A stretch of DNA of 32,859 bases, from contig JAZQMK010000054.1 of NCBI GenBank assembly GCA_045543455.1, forward strand, positions 1 through 32,859, given 5' to 3'. The stretch's first letter is position 1. Every line of letters starts with the position of its first letter. Positions 16,233 to 23,640 of the stretch are shown here, in pieces. This DNA comes from SIG291 sp045543455 (lineage in GTDB: Bacteria; Bacillota; Clostridia; Lachnospirales; Lachnospiraceae). Position numbers and translations under genes: made by a program. The notes beneath the pieces are model-generated. The model was given only the letters and a program-made list of their open reading frames with translations, was not told the origin of the DNA and ran no database searches.

Positions 16233-17252
16233 TTATTCTATAAAACATGGTAACCCATTTTCTTCTAGGGCTATATCAATTTCAATCATATCATATATTT
16301 CATTTTCAATAAAAAATTTGAAAATGATATCTCGCTTATCGCAAGGAGACAAGGCATAGCCTGCTCTTGCGAGCAAATCTTTTGTCTCATCAAGATTAAG
16401 TTTAGCACCTACGCAAAGTCTCATTGCCGTTGCTTTATCAGGATGATAATTCTCATTTAACTTAATTTTTGAAAATAACTGCTTGGTAATAATTGCACTC
16501 TTGTATACCTGTGCATTGGTAAGCCCTTTTTGTTCAATCAGATAAAATAAATATTGTTGAAATGTATCAGAGATATGCTCCATTCTTTCATTTAGAGCCT
16601 CTTCATACATTCCACAATCATCAACAACCGCCATTTTATCACATCTTATTGGTAAGCTTGCAAAACTAGGCGCTTTCTTTTTTTCAACTGATGTCACTCT
16701 ATATTCAAATTTACTTTTTGTTTCCACATAGTTATTATCAATGTATTCCTTAAGATTAGGATATACATTCATTCCAAGTCTGGTAGATTCACTATCAAAT
16801 ACTACAAGATATATTAGCATATCTTTCTTTAGCAAAAAGGCATTTATCTCGTCTATGGCAACGCGTATTCCTTCTTCTTTTGGATAACCATAATTGCCTG
16901 TTGAAATAAGTGGAAAAGCTATACTTTTGCATCCATTTTCGCAAGCAAGCTTAAGACTTTTTTGATAGCAGGAACGCAATTTATCTTCCTCACCACTTTC
17001 TCCATCTATGTAAAATGGACTTACGGCGTGAATTATGTATCTAGCAGGAAGTTTAAAACCAGATGTTATGGCAACTTCGCCTTCATCCATATAGCCAATC
17101 TTTTTTCTGGCCTCAAGGAGCTCTTGTTCTCCGGCCGCCTTATACACTGCTTTATCAATTCCTGTTGAATATATGGGTTCTTCGTTAGCAGTATTGACAA
17201 TGGCATCTACCTTCATCGTAGTTATATCATTTCTTATGATTTTTAATGGCAT
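16233..17252 (-). CDS. macrodomain protein with C-terminal helical/HTH-like module
   Basis: This 339-residue protein has a macrodomain at residues 1 to about 175. VDAIVNTANEEP (15-26) holds the ADP-ribose-contacting Asn, then GEVAITSGFKLPARYIIHAVSP and IAFPLISTGNYGYPKEEG. The glycine loop usually written GGGGVDxAIH reads IYSTGIDKAVY, so the distal-ribose pocket is altered though the Asp remains. After a linker, residues about 230-335 form a helical module (LTNAQVYKSAIITKQLFSKIKLN, LNLDETKDLLARAGYALSP, YDMIEIDIALEENGLP). I recall this module behind several different enzymes in Firmicutes, and it looks like a degenerate HTH-type domain. The product probably reads or removes ADP-ribose. It has its own promoter and terminator but sits head-to-tail with the other ADP-ribose genes. 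Confidence 0.85.
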   Translation of the reverse strand: MPLKIIRNDITTMKVDAIVNTANEEPIYSTGIDKAVYKAAGEQELLEARKKIGYMDEGEVAITSGFKLPARYIIHAVSPFYIDGESGEEDKLRSCYQKSLKLACENGCKSIAFPLISTGNYGYPKEEGIRVAIDEINAFLLKKDMLIYLVVFDSESTRLGMNVYPNLKEYIDNNYVETKSKFEYRVTSVEKKKAPSFASLPIRCDKMAVVDDCGMYEEALNERMEHISDTFQQYLFYLIEQKGLTNAQVYKSAIITKQLFSKIKLNENYHPDKATAMRLCVGAKLNLDETKDLLARAGYALSPCDKRDIIFKFFIENEIYDMIEIDIALEENGLPCFIE

Positions 17253-17274
17253 TAAAGGCCCCCCTTTAGTAGAA

Positions 17275-17341
17275 TTAGTACTTCTTTTATACTAAAAATA
17301 TCATAAATACACACATTTTGCAAGAACACTACTAGCGCTAG
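17275..17341 (-). promoter_or_regulatory. macrodomain gene promoter with flanking inverted repeats
   Basis: On the minus strand TTGCAA (17318-17323) and TATTTT (17295-17300) are spaced 17 bp apart. A TTAGTA-N9-TACTAA repeat (17275-17295) lies just downstream of the -10. A palindrome CTAGCGCTAG (17332-17341) lies upstream of the -35. The two repeats frame the promoter and are candidate operators. Confidence 0.45.
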
Positions 17342-17373
17342 AACAAAGTGGAAAAAGTTATCTCCTATTGAAC

Positions 17374-17405
17374 AAAAAAGAACCCCACACATCGTATGGG
17401 ATTCT
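17374..17405 (-). terminator. terminator of kdgK
   Basis: On the minus strand AGAATCCCA pairs with TGGGGTTCT (17405-17397 and 17387-17379) with one wobble, followed by T6. Confidence 0.8.
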
Positions 17406-17412
17406 CTTCTCA

Positions 17413-18498
17413 CTATCTCTTAATATCAAAGTTCTTATTCATTATATTTAAAATTGTCTGCTCGTCATCAGTTATATTAGCATCACCATGAATTGTATGC
17501 TTAAGAACACTACTTGCAACAGCAAAGTTAAGAATATCCATTGGCTTATAATCATGTGTAATTGCATAGATAAGACCTGAAGCAAATGCATCACCGCCAC
17601 CTACACGGTCTAAGATATTGAATGTAAATAACTTACTTTCAAATGTGTGACCTTCATACCACATATATGCCTTTAAGCTATTCTCACTACCGCTGTGTGC
17701 GTAACGAACATGTCTTGCAATACACTTAATGTTAGGATATCTTTCAACAAATGCTCTAAAGATTTCATCCTGTTCTTCATAAGTTGGTTGCATTGGCACG
17801 CCGTCCTTTACATCACCCTTGCTATGATCATTTTCATCTTTCCATAAATGATATGGCTCAATACCAAGTAAAACATCAACATATGGAAGACATTTTGTAC
17901 AGAAATCTCTAGCTTCTTCCCAAGTCCAAAGTGTACTTCTAAAGTTACCATCAAAACTTACTGTAAGACCTTTTTCCTTTGCCTTGATAAGACAATCCAT
18001 AATAAGCTTTTCACAGTTCTTGCCTAAAGCAGGTGTAATACCACTTAAATGAATCCAGTCAAAATGCTCTAATAATGAATCTAAATCATAATTGCTAAAA
18101 TCATATTCTGTAATTGCACTGTGCTTTCTATCATATGTTACCTTACTTGCACGGATACCATAGCCTGTCTCAAGATAATATGTTCCAAGTCTGTGTGTTG
18201 GTGTCTCTTCTGGTGTACTAAGAATAACCGGTGTACAGTGTACATCATTACTTCTAAGCATACGAATAGCACTCTTACCAAGGCTATTATTAGGTACTAC
18301 TGAGAAAAATGAAGCATCCATACCAAGGTTAGCTAAAGCAAGTGCTATATTAGCTTCACTACCGCCATAGTTAGCTTCAAAATTATTAGTAATACGAATC
18401 TTCTCGTAGTTTGGAGGTGTAAGACGAAGCATAATCTCTCCTACTGCTAAAAATCTTACATCTGCATTTTCATCCAATAATGGATTTCTATGTTTCAT
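17413..18498 (-). CDS. kdgK: 2-keto-3-deoxygluconate kinase, PfkB family
   Basis: This 361-residue PfkB sugar kinase has an N-terminal substrate region (VGEIMLRLTPPNYEKI, then NYGGSEANIALALANLGM). The C-terminal signature NILDRVGGGDAFASGLIYA contains the catalytic Asp of the G-x-G-D anion hole. The ExMLRLxPP start and the YGGSEAN motif are typical of KDG kinases, which phosphorylate 2-keto-3-deoxygluconate to KDPG in pectin and hexuronate breakdown. A related fructokinase-like specificity cannot be excluded. The length is slightly above the usual 310-345. AAGGAGATT precedes the ATG, and a TTGACG/TATAAT promoter lies upstream. It is divergent from the Rex-linked alcohol dehydrogenase, which would pair hexuronate use with fermentation. 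Confidence 0.85.
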   Translation of the reverse strand: MKHRNPLLDENADVRFLAVGEIMLRLTPPNYEKIRITNNFEANYGGSEANIALALANLGMDASFFSVVPNNSLGKSAIRMLRSNDVHCTPVILSTPEETPTHRLGTYYLETGYGIRASKVTYDRKHSAITEYDFSNYDLDSLLEHFDWIHLSGITPALGKNCEKLIMDCLIKAKEKGLTVSFDGNFRSTLWTWEEARDFCTKCLPYVDVLLGIEPYHLWKDENDHSKGDVKDGVPMQPTYEEQDEIFRAFVERYPNIKCIARHVRYAHSGSENSLKAYMWYEGHTFESKLFTFNILDRVGGGDAFASGLIYAITHDYKPMDILNFAVASSVLKHTIHGDANITDDEQTILNIMNKNFDIKR

Positions 18499-18534
18499 AT
18501 TAATAATCTCCTTACATATACATTTAATTGAATA

Positions 18535-18563
18535 ATTATAACAAATTACTTAATTCTCGTCAA
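18535..18563 (-). promoter_or_regulatory. promoter of kdgK
   Basis: On the minus strand TTGACG (18558-18563) and a perfect TATAAT (18535-18540) are spaced 17 bp apart. The region 18564-18672 between this and the Rex-like sites is AT-rich and holds nothing else I can support. Confidence 0.7.
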
Positions 18564-18672
18564 GATACTGCTTCTAACATTCTCCTTTCCACTAATACTC
18601 CATATACAAAATTACTGTTTTTTATAGTTCTTATTCTAAAATGAAAAATACTATTGCTTTTTTGTTTAATTT

Positions 18673-18711
18673 GTGTTAATTTATTAACAATGATTGTTAT
18701 TTTTTTAACAC
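18673..18711 (+). promoter_or_regulatory. two tandem Rex-like operators
   Basis: Site 1 (18673-18690) reads GTGTTAA-TTTA-TTAACAA, 13 of 14 fixed positions of the Rex consensus. Site 2 (18694-18711) reads TTGTTAT-TTTT-TTAACAC, 12 of 14. Their centres are 21 bp apart, two helical turns. Site 2 overlaps the -35 box of the alcohol dehydrogenase promoter. Confidence 0.65.
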
Positions 18712-18721
18712 TCATTAAAAT
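18694..18721 (+). promoter_or_regulatory. promoter of the AdhE-like alcohol dehydrogenase gene
   Basis: TTGTTA (18694-18699) and TAAAAT (18716-18721) are spaced 16 bp apart. AGGAGG follows at 18731-18736, so the leader is very short. Confidence 0.55.
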
Positions 18722-18744
18722 ACATAATTTAGGAGGATTTATAA

Positions 18745-19962
18745 ATGGCAAGATTTACATTACCAAGAGACTTATATCATGGAAAAGGATCTATTGAGAT
18801 TTTAAAAACTTTAGAAGGAAAGAAAGCAATGGTTTGTGTAGGTGGCGGTTCTATGAAGCGTTTTGGTTTCTTAGATCGTATTGAATCTTATTTAAAAGAA
18901 GCAGGTATGGAAGTTGCTTTCATTGAAGGTATTGAACCAGACCCATCAGTAGATACAGTTATGGCAGGCGCACAAAAAATGTTAGAATTTGAACCAGACT
19001 GGATTGTAGCAGTCGGCGGTGGTTCCCCAATTGATGCTGCAAAGGCTATGTGGGTTAAATATGAATATCCAGAGATTACTTTTGAAGATATGTGTAAGGT
19101 ATTTGGTATGCCTAAACTTCGTAAAAAAGCACATTTCGTAGCAGTTCCATCTACTTCAGGTACAGCTACAGAAGTTACTGCTTTCTCCGTAATTACAGAC
19201 TATACAAAAGGTATTAAGTATCCATTAGCAGATTTTGAAATAACACCAGACATCGCAATTGTTGACCCTGATTTAGCAGAAACAATGCCTCAAAAATTAG
19301 TTGCACATACAGGTATGGATGCAATGACACATGCAGTTGAAGCATACGTTTCTACAGCAAATTGCGACTTTACAGATCCATTAGCATTACATGCAATTAA
19401 GATGGTTAAAAATGATTTAGTAGACTCATACAACGGCGATATGACAAAGAGAGCATCTATGCACAACGCACAATGTATGGCAGGTATGGCATTCTCAAAT
19501 GCATTACTTGGTATCGTTCACTCAATGGCTCACAAAACAGGTGCTGCTTTCGAAGAATTCGGTGCACATATCATCCACGGTGCTGCAAATGCTATGTATT
19601 TACCAAAGGTAATCGCATTTAACGCAAAGGATGCAACAGCTAAAAAGCGTTATGGTGAAATCGCTGACTTCATCGGTCTTGGCGGCTCTAACGATGACGA
19701 AAAGGTTGCTTTATTAATTAAATTCTTACGTAAGATGAATGACGATTTAAAGATTCCACAATGTATCAAGAACTACGGCCCAGACAGCTACTTCGCTGAA
19801 CAAGGTTTCGTTCCAGAAGACGTATTCTTAGAGAGACTTCCAGAAATCGCTAAAAATGCTGTAGGTGATGCTTGTACAGGTTCTAACCCACGTCAGCCAA
19901 GTGTAGAAGAAATGGAAAAATTATTAAAATGTTGTTACTACGATACAGAAGTTGATTTCTAA
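18745..19962 (+). CDS. iron-containing alcohol dehydrogenase, AdhE C-terminal-like
   Basis: This 405-residue type III alcohol dehydrogenase has the NAD-binding GGGSPIDAAKAMW, then PSTSGTATEVTAFSVITD and KYPLADFEITPDIAIVDPDL. The metal ligands are in GMDAMTHAVEAY, HSMAHKTGAAF and IHGAANAMYLP. The AKAMWVKYEYPEITFEDM and YPLADFEITPD stretches resemble the C-terminal half of bifunctional AdhE more than FucO or BdhA. The likely reaction is acetaldehyde or another short aldehyde to alcohol with NADH, which recycles NAD+ in fermentation. AGGAGG is 8 nt before the ATG. It is the only long plus-strand gene. Its codons are strongly skewed to TTA, GCA and GAA, suggesting high expression. Two Rex-like operators precede it and a strong terminator follows. 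Confidence 0.9.
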   Translation: MARFTLPRDLYHGKGSIEILKTLEGKKAMVCVGGGSMKRFGFLDRIESYLKEAGMEVAFIEGIEPDPSVDTVMAGAQKMLEFEPDWIVAVGGGSPIDAAKAMWVKYEYPEITFEDMCKVFGMPKLRKKAHFVAVPSTSGTATEVTAFSVITDYTKGIKYPLADFEITPDIAIVDPDLAETMPQKLVAHTGMDAMTHAVEAYVSTANCDFTDPLALHAIKMVKNDLVDSYNGDMTKRASMHNAQCMAGMAFSNALLGIVHSMAHKTGAAFEEFGAHIIHGAANAMYLPKVIAFNAKDATAKKRYGEIADFIGLGGSNDDEKVALLIKFLRKMNDDLKIPQCIKNYGPDSYFAEQGFVPEDVFLERLPEIAKNAVGDACTGSNPRQPSVEEMEKLLKCCYYDTEVDF

Positions 19963-19987
19963 TTTTCTTACTCCCATAAATTATTAT

Positions 19988-20025
19988 AGCCATAAAGTCT
20001 TATCACAAGCTTTATGGCTATTTTT
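19988..20025 (+). terminator. terminator of the AdhE-like alcohol dehydrogenase gene
   Basis: The perfect 10-bp stem AGCCATAAAG / CTTTATGGCT (19988-19997 and 20010-20019) is followed by ATTTTTG. Confidence 0.85.
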
Positions 20026-20038
20026 GTTCACTTTATCC

Positions 20039-20509
20039 CTACATTTTTAATTTTCTAAGCACATCAATTATAATTCCATGGTCTGTTGTATGCGGAAATC
20101 CTGACACTGTAATAGTTCCTATGACAGTAGGACAATTTTTTAATCTTATCGGAAATGCGCCACCAACCTGTGCATATTGGGAAGGGTCTAAATTCCATTT
20201 TTCAGCAATGGTCATACCCATATCCTTTAACATATAATGGGCCCACAAAGAACTGTGTCCGGTATACATCGCAGTATTTTTCTTTCTCTCAATCATCACA
20301 TCATTGCTTGCTGCATTACCATCACTTGAATAATGAAATAATCTTCTGCCTGCTATACTAATGTCCAGGCATATCTTATTATTACGGTTCTTCGCTTCTT
20401 CAATTAGCGCCATACCAATATTTAAGGCATCTTCTGAATTAAAATGTTCAAATTGTAATTCCTTTTCTAAATCCTCTAATTCTTTTATGATTGCTTTAAT
20501 ATCTTCCAT
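20039..20509 (-). CDS. UPF0303 / GlcG-HbpS-like heme-degrading-domain protein
   Basis: This 156-residue protein starts with a helical stretch (IKELEDLEKELQFEHFNSEDALNIG), followed by the UPF0303 pattern. That pattern includes ICLDISIAGRRLFHYSSDG, then GHSSLWAHYMLKDMG, the AFPIRLKNCPTVIGTITVSG strand pair and PHTTDHGIIIDVLRK at the C terminus. The fold is shared with GlcG/HbpS proteins, some of which bind or degrade heme. For UPF0303 members the molecular role is not settled. AGGCGG lies upstream of the ATG. A long inverted repeat covers its likely -10 box. It is transcribed on its own; no terminator is visible on its strand. Confidence 0.8.
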   Translation of the reverse strand: MEDIKAIIKELEDLEKELQFEHFNSEDALNIGMALIEEAKNRNNKICLDISIAGRRLFHYSSDGNAASNDVMIERKKNTAMYTGHSSLWAHYMLKDMGMTIAEKWNLDPSQYAQVGGAFPIRLKNCPTVIGTITVSGFPHTTDHGIIIDVLRKLKM

Positions 20510-20534
20510 TTTACATACACCGCCTTTAAATTTG

Positions 20535-20554
20535 TTATGTTAATTATAACATAA
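20535..20554 (-). promoter_or_regulatory. inverted repeat over the UPF0303 -10 region
   Basis: The perfect 8-bp arms TTATGTTA / TAACATAA flank a 4-bp centre. On the minus strand they enclose a TATAAT. The -35 is poor, which is common at activated or tightly repressed promoters. Confidence 0.45.
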
Positions 20555-20562
20555 TATTAGTA

Positions 20563-20814
20563 TTATTCCACCATCAAATCTGCCGGCATTTTCTTAACCA
20601 ATTTTCTTAAATTTAAACTTGTTAAAAGAAATATTATTACAGTTGAGACAATACCAACTAATATAGCAATGCCTATTGGAAATGTATTTATCAAAAGTTT
20701 ATTTTCTGCAAACACTGATGACATAGTTACCTTTGTAATTACAAGAAATTTAAGTTGCAACTCTATTATATAACTTTCATATCCCATCATAAAAGACAAA
20801 ATTGTGTATGACAA
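20563..20814 (-). pseudogene. possible remnant of an FtsX-type ABC permease C terminus
   Basis: This 83-codon frame starts only with TTG and has a weak AAGG upstream. It contains two hydrophobic stretches. The second (TFPIGIAILVGIVSTVIIFLLTSLNL) is followed by RKLVKKMPADLMVE, which resembles the extreme C terminus of FtsX/MacB permeases. Such proteins are normally several hundred residues long, so this would be a decayed tail left after a deletion. A genuine small membrane protein is the alternative. It lies between the pgi terminator and the UPF0303 gene. Confidence 0.35.
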
Positions 20815-20831
20815 ATCATTTACCTTAATCC

Positions 20832-20859
20832 AAAAACAGGTCGCCTTTAAGACGACCTG
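20832..20859 (-). terminator. terminator of pgi
   Basis: On the minus strand CAGGTCGTC pairs with GGCGACCTG (one wobble) around a TTAAA loop, followed by T5. The stem shares AGGTCG/CGACCT with the macrodomain gene terminator. Confidence 0.85.
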
Positions 20860-20866
20860 CTCAAAT

Positions 20867-22447
20867 TTAGATATCTAATAAATCACTATATTCCTTTAAA
20901 GCTCCGTCAGTCTCATGCGCAAGTACCTTCTTAGCAAGTACCTTTCCTAACTGTACGCCTTCCTGGTCAAAGCTGTTTACATTCCATGTAAAGCCCTGGA
21001 ACATAATCTTATTTTCAAAATGTGAAAGCAATGCACCAAGTGCCTGTGGTGTCAACTGCTCACCAACTATAATGCTTGATGGACGTCCGCCTTCAAACTG
21101 CTTATTACGGTCTTCATCATCTTTACCACAAGCAAATGCAACTATCTGAGCTACAACATTTGCACAAAGCTTCTGCTGACTTGTACTATCCTGAATTACA
21201 ACATCTCTTTCCATTTGACTCTTCTTAAAGCCGACAAATTGAAGTGGTACAATATCTGTTCCCTGATGTAATAACTGGTAGAATGAATGCTGTCCGTTAG
21301 TTCCTGGTTCACCAAAGATGACAGGTCCTGTTGAATAGTCAACTGCTTCGCCAAATCTGTTTACAGACTTACCATTTGATTCCATATCCAACTGCTGTAA
21401 ATGTGCAGGGAATCTGCTTAAAGCCTGTGAATATGGTAATACTGCAGTATTTTGATATCCTAATACATTTCTTTCATACACGCCAATCAAAGCATCTAAC
21501 ATAGCAGGATTGTTAAGTAAATCTTCATTCTTAGCTGTTACATCTGCAGCTGCAGCTCCTTCTAAAAATGCTGCAAATACTTCAGGGCCAAATGCAAGTG
21601 ATAATACTGCTCCACCTACTGCTGAAGTTGATGAGAAACGTCCTCCAATATAATCATCCATAAAGAATGCTGCCAAATAATCATCGCTCTTAGCAAGTGG
21701 TGATGTTTCACTTGTTACAGCTACCATATGCTTAGAAGCATCCAAACCTGCGTTCTTTAGGGCATCCTTAACAAAAGATTCATTTGTCAATGTTTCAAGT
21801 GTTGTACCTGACTTAGATACTAGTACAAAAAGTGAATGTTCAACATCAATACCATTTAAAACTGCTGCCGCATCATCAGGGTCAACATTGCTGATAAACT
21901 TAGCTTCCATCTTAAATGTATTATTTACCTTTGCCCAGTTCTCAAGTGCCATATACATAGCTCTTGGTCCTAAATCACTGCCACCTATACCTATCTGAAC
22001 AACTGTTGTAAATTTCTCTCCGGCACCATTAGTAATCTCACCACTATGTACCTTATTTGCAAATGCAGTAATCTTATCCTGCTGTTCTACATAAAATGCA
22101 CGCTTATCAACACCGTCAGCATTTACGGCATTGCCTAACTGACCTCTTGTAAGCTGATGAAGAACAAGTCTCTTCTCACCGGTATTAATAACTGCGCCAT
22201 TGTATAATTCTTCATATTTTTCAATTAACTGTGCTTCCTTTGCAAGCTTTGCAAGGCATTCTAAAACCTTATCATCCACCTGCTTTGCTGCGTAATTAAA
22301 CTTTAAACCGCCTGCCATAGGAACATTGTAGTTAATAACTCTTTTTGCACCATTGTCTCCTGACATAGCTTCCTTTAAATCAACCTTTGCCACATTCTTA
22401 AGCTCTTCATAAGCTGTAAGCTTGTCTAAATTATTCCAAGTAACCAT
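20867..22447 (-). CDS. pgi: glucose-6-phosphate isomerase
   Basis: This 526-residue protein starts at the ATG at 22447, where AAGGAGG lies 8 nt upstream; an in-frame ATG at 22471 has no such site. It interconverts glucose-6-phosphate and fructose-6-phosphate in glycolysis. Family signatures are clear. VVQIGIGGSDLGPRAMYMAL and LFVLVSKSGTTLET bind the phosphate, DDYIGGRFSSTSAVG is the first PGI signature, and FGEPGTNGQHSFYQLLHQGTD holds active-site Glu and His. NSFDQEGVQLGK is the second signature, with the catalytic Lys. The length fits the larger 525-550 residue bacterial/eukaryotic type rather than the 450-residue Bacillus type. It is monocistronic, with a TTGAAT/TATAAT promoter and a perfect inverted repeat in its 5' leader. 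Confidence 0.93.
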   Translation of the reverse strand: MVTWNNLDKLTAYEELKNVAKVDLKEAMSGDNGAKRVINYNVPMAGGLKFNYAAKQVDDKVLECLAKLAKEAQLIEKYEELYNGAVINTGEKRLVLHQLTRGQLGNAVNADGVDKRAFYVEQQDKITAFANKVHSGEITNGAGEKFTTVVQIGIGGSDLGPRAMYMALENWAKVNNTFKMEAKFISNVDPDDAAAVLNGIDVEHSLFVLVSKSGTTLETLTNESFVKDALKNAGLDASKHMVAVTSETSPLAKSDDYLAAFFMDDYIGGRFSSTSAVGGAVLSLAFGPEVFAAFLEGAAAADVTAKNEDLLNNPAMLDALIGVYERNVLGYQNTAVLPYSQALSRFPAHLQQLDMESNGKSVNRFGEAVDYSTGPVIFGEPGTNGQHSFYQLLHQGTDIVPLQFVGFKKSQMERDVVIQDSTSQQKLCANVVAQIVAFACGKDDEDRNKQFEGGRPSSIIVGEQLTPQALGALLSHFENKIMFQGFTWNVNSFDQEGVQLGKVLAKKVLAHETDGALKEYSDLLDI

Positions 22448-22473
22448 TATTACTGCCTCCTTAATGTACATTT

Positions 22474-22493
22474 ATAAGGTACAGACACCTTAT
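22474..22493 (-). promoter_or_regulatory. inverted repeat in the pgi leader
   Basis: The perfect 7-bp arms ATAAGGT / ACCTTAT are separated by 6 bp. They sit between the -10 box and the ribosome binding site, about where transcription starts. This is a candidate operator. Confidence 0.4.
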
Positions 22494-22497
22494 TTCT

Positions 22498-22526
22498 ATT
22501 ATACTATTAAATGTCTAACAATTCAA
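22498..22526 (-). promoter_or_regulatory. promoter of pgi
   Basis: On the minus strand TTGAAT (22521-22526) and a perfect TATAAT (22498-22503) are spaced 17 bp apart. Confidence 0.65.
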
Positions 22527-22533
22527 GTTGACA

Positions 22534-23640
22534 CTACTTATTTATGTCAAAATAATATTTTTTATCAAAATCTTCAAAATAACAGTATGTAGCTGTTAAC
22601 TCTCTTGTGTTAAATACTGCTGTCCATTGTGTGTTGTTATGATGAAAATATTTCTGACTGGCGCTTGCCATAACATTCATCATTTCATCCTCTGTCATCT
22701 TATTGTTAAACTGGTTATAGCCTTCCATAAGCTTTGCATATCGTGGGCATTTACCATTTAAACCAATACCATATGAAGGTCCTGGAGTTTGGAAGAAATT
22801 AGAAGCGGCAACCTCTTCAATTACACTCATTTCGTTGTTTATGTATTCAACTAAAACTGATTTGCCACTGGCATCAGTAATTGCAAATTTAAACTGATCT
22901 CCTATTGATGAATGCATATCATACTGACTTAAAAGTTCAACTGCCTTATCAACACTATCAGCCTTGTCTAAAATCAGTCTGACTGCCGTTGTTGTTGTGA
23001 TATCCGGCTTGTCTGTATTTTGGTCAGTTTCATAGCCACAGGAAATAGATAACACAGCTACGCATACACCCTTTTCATTCATACCGTCAACCGGTGCATA
23101 AACTGCTGCCACAGCCATCATCTTGTAAAAAAATGTATCCGGCTCCCATGAATATCCCATTCCTAAAAATTCAATATTACAGGTTGAAATTGATTTATAA
23201 CCGTTTTTCGGACTGGTAGTTACCACCATGGCCTTCTTGCTGTTGTAATCAAAATTACGTCCAAAAAGATTAGTTCCATCCTCCATCTTTGCGCACAGGG
23301 TACTACAGCCAAAGCTTCCTTTGTCCATTTCAATCTGATACATATCGTGATAAAGATTTTTCATAATAAAAGCTAATAGCTCATCATCATTTGATACGCC
23401 ACCTTCTCTTATAAACTTATCAAATCCATAATCACCTTTATATTCCATACTATAAAAGCCATCCGCCAGTTTTTCAATGTTTGATGCCGCCCTTACTTGT
23501 GGAAAAAACATCACAAAAAGTCTTATTATACCTATTACCAAAAGTATTGCTACAGTGATTAAAATAATCTTTTTTCCCTTTTTTCCTATCAACGGTGGTT
23601 TTTCTTCCACACATTCTTCTTCTAAATACTTAAATTCCAT
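22534..23640 (-). CDS. membrane-anchored Ntn-type hydrolase, choloylglycine hydrolase/acyltransferase-like
   Basis: This 368-residue protein starts at 23640, with AGAGGGGG just upstream. A short charged cytoplasmic tail leads to one membrane helix (about residues 25-46), and the rest lies outside the cell. The catalytic region reads FGCSTLCAKMEDGTNLFGRNFDY. Cys112 follows Gly and is the probable nucleophile exposed by autocleavage, and the GRNFDY motif is typical of linear amide C-N hydrolases (conjugated bile salt hydrolase and acyl-CoA:6-APA acyltransferase-like). GMNEKGVCVAVLSIS and later Asn-rich stretches (GIGLNGKCPRY) fit the fold. The substrate is unknown: bile salts, acyl-homoserine lactones and peptides are all handled by relatives. 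Its start overlaps the HNH gene by 11 nt, suggesting coupled expression. Confidence 0.78.
   Translation of the reverse strand: MEFKYLEEECVEEKPPLIGKKGKKIILITVAILLVIGIIRLFVMFFPQVRAASNIEKLADGFYSMEYKGDYGFDKFIREGGVSNDDELLAFIMKNLYHDMYQIEMDKGSFGCSTLCAKMEDGTNLFGRNFDYNSKKAMVVTTSPKNGYKSISTCNIEFLGMGYSWEPDTFFYKMMAVAAVYAPVDGMNEKGVCVAVLSISCGYETDQNTDKPDITTTTAVRLILDKADSVDKAVELLSQYDMHSSIGDQFKFAITDASGKSVLVEYINNEMSVIEEVAASNFFQTPGPSYGIGLNGKCPRYAKLMEGYNQFNNKMTEDEMMNVMASASQKYFHHNNTQWTAVFNTRELTATYCYFEDFDKKYYFDINK

Noticed and set aside
18560..18751. 63-codon minus-strand frame between kdgK and the AdhE-like alcohol dehydrogenase gene
   Set aside because: It covers the Rex-like sites and promoter, has no ribosome binding site and is not protein-like in composition.
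16197..20859. AGGTCGCC-type hairpins at 16197 and 20837 as a dispersed mobile repeat
   Set aside because: Only the short terminator stem is shared, with no flanking similarity; both simply act as terminators.
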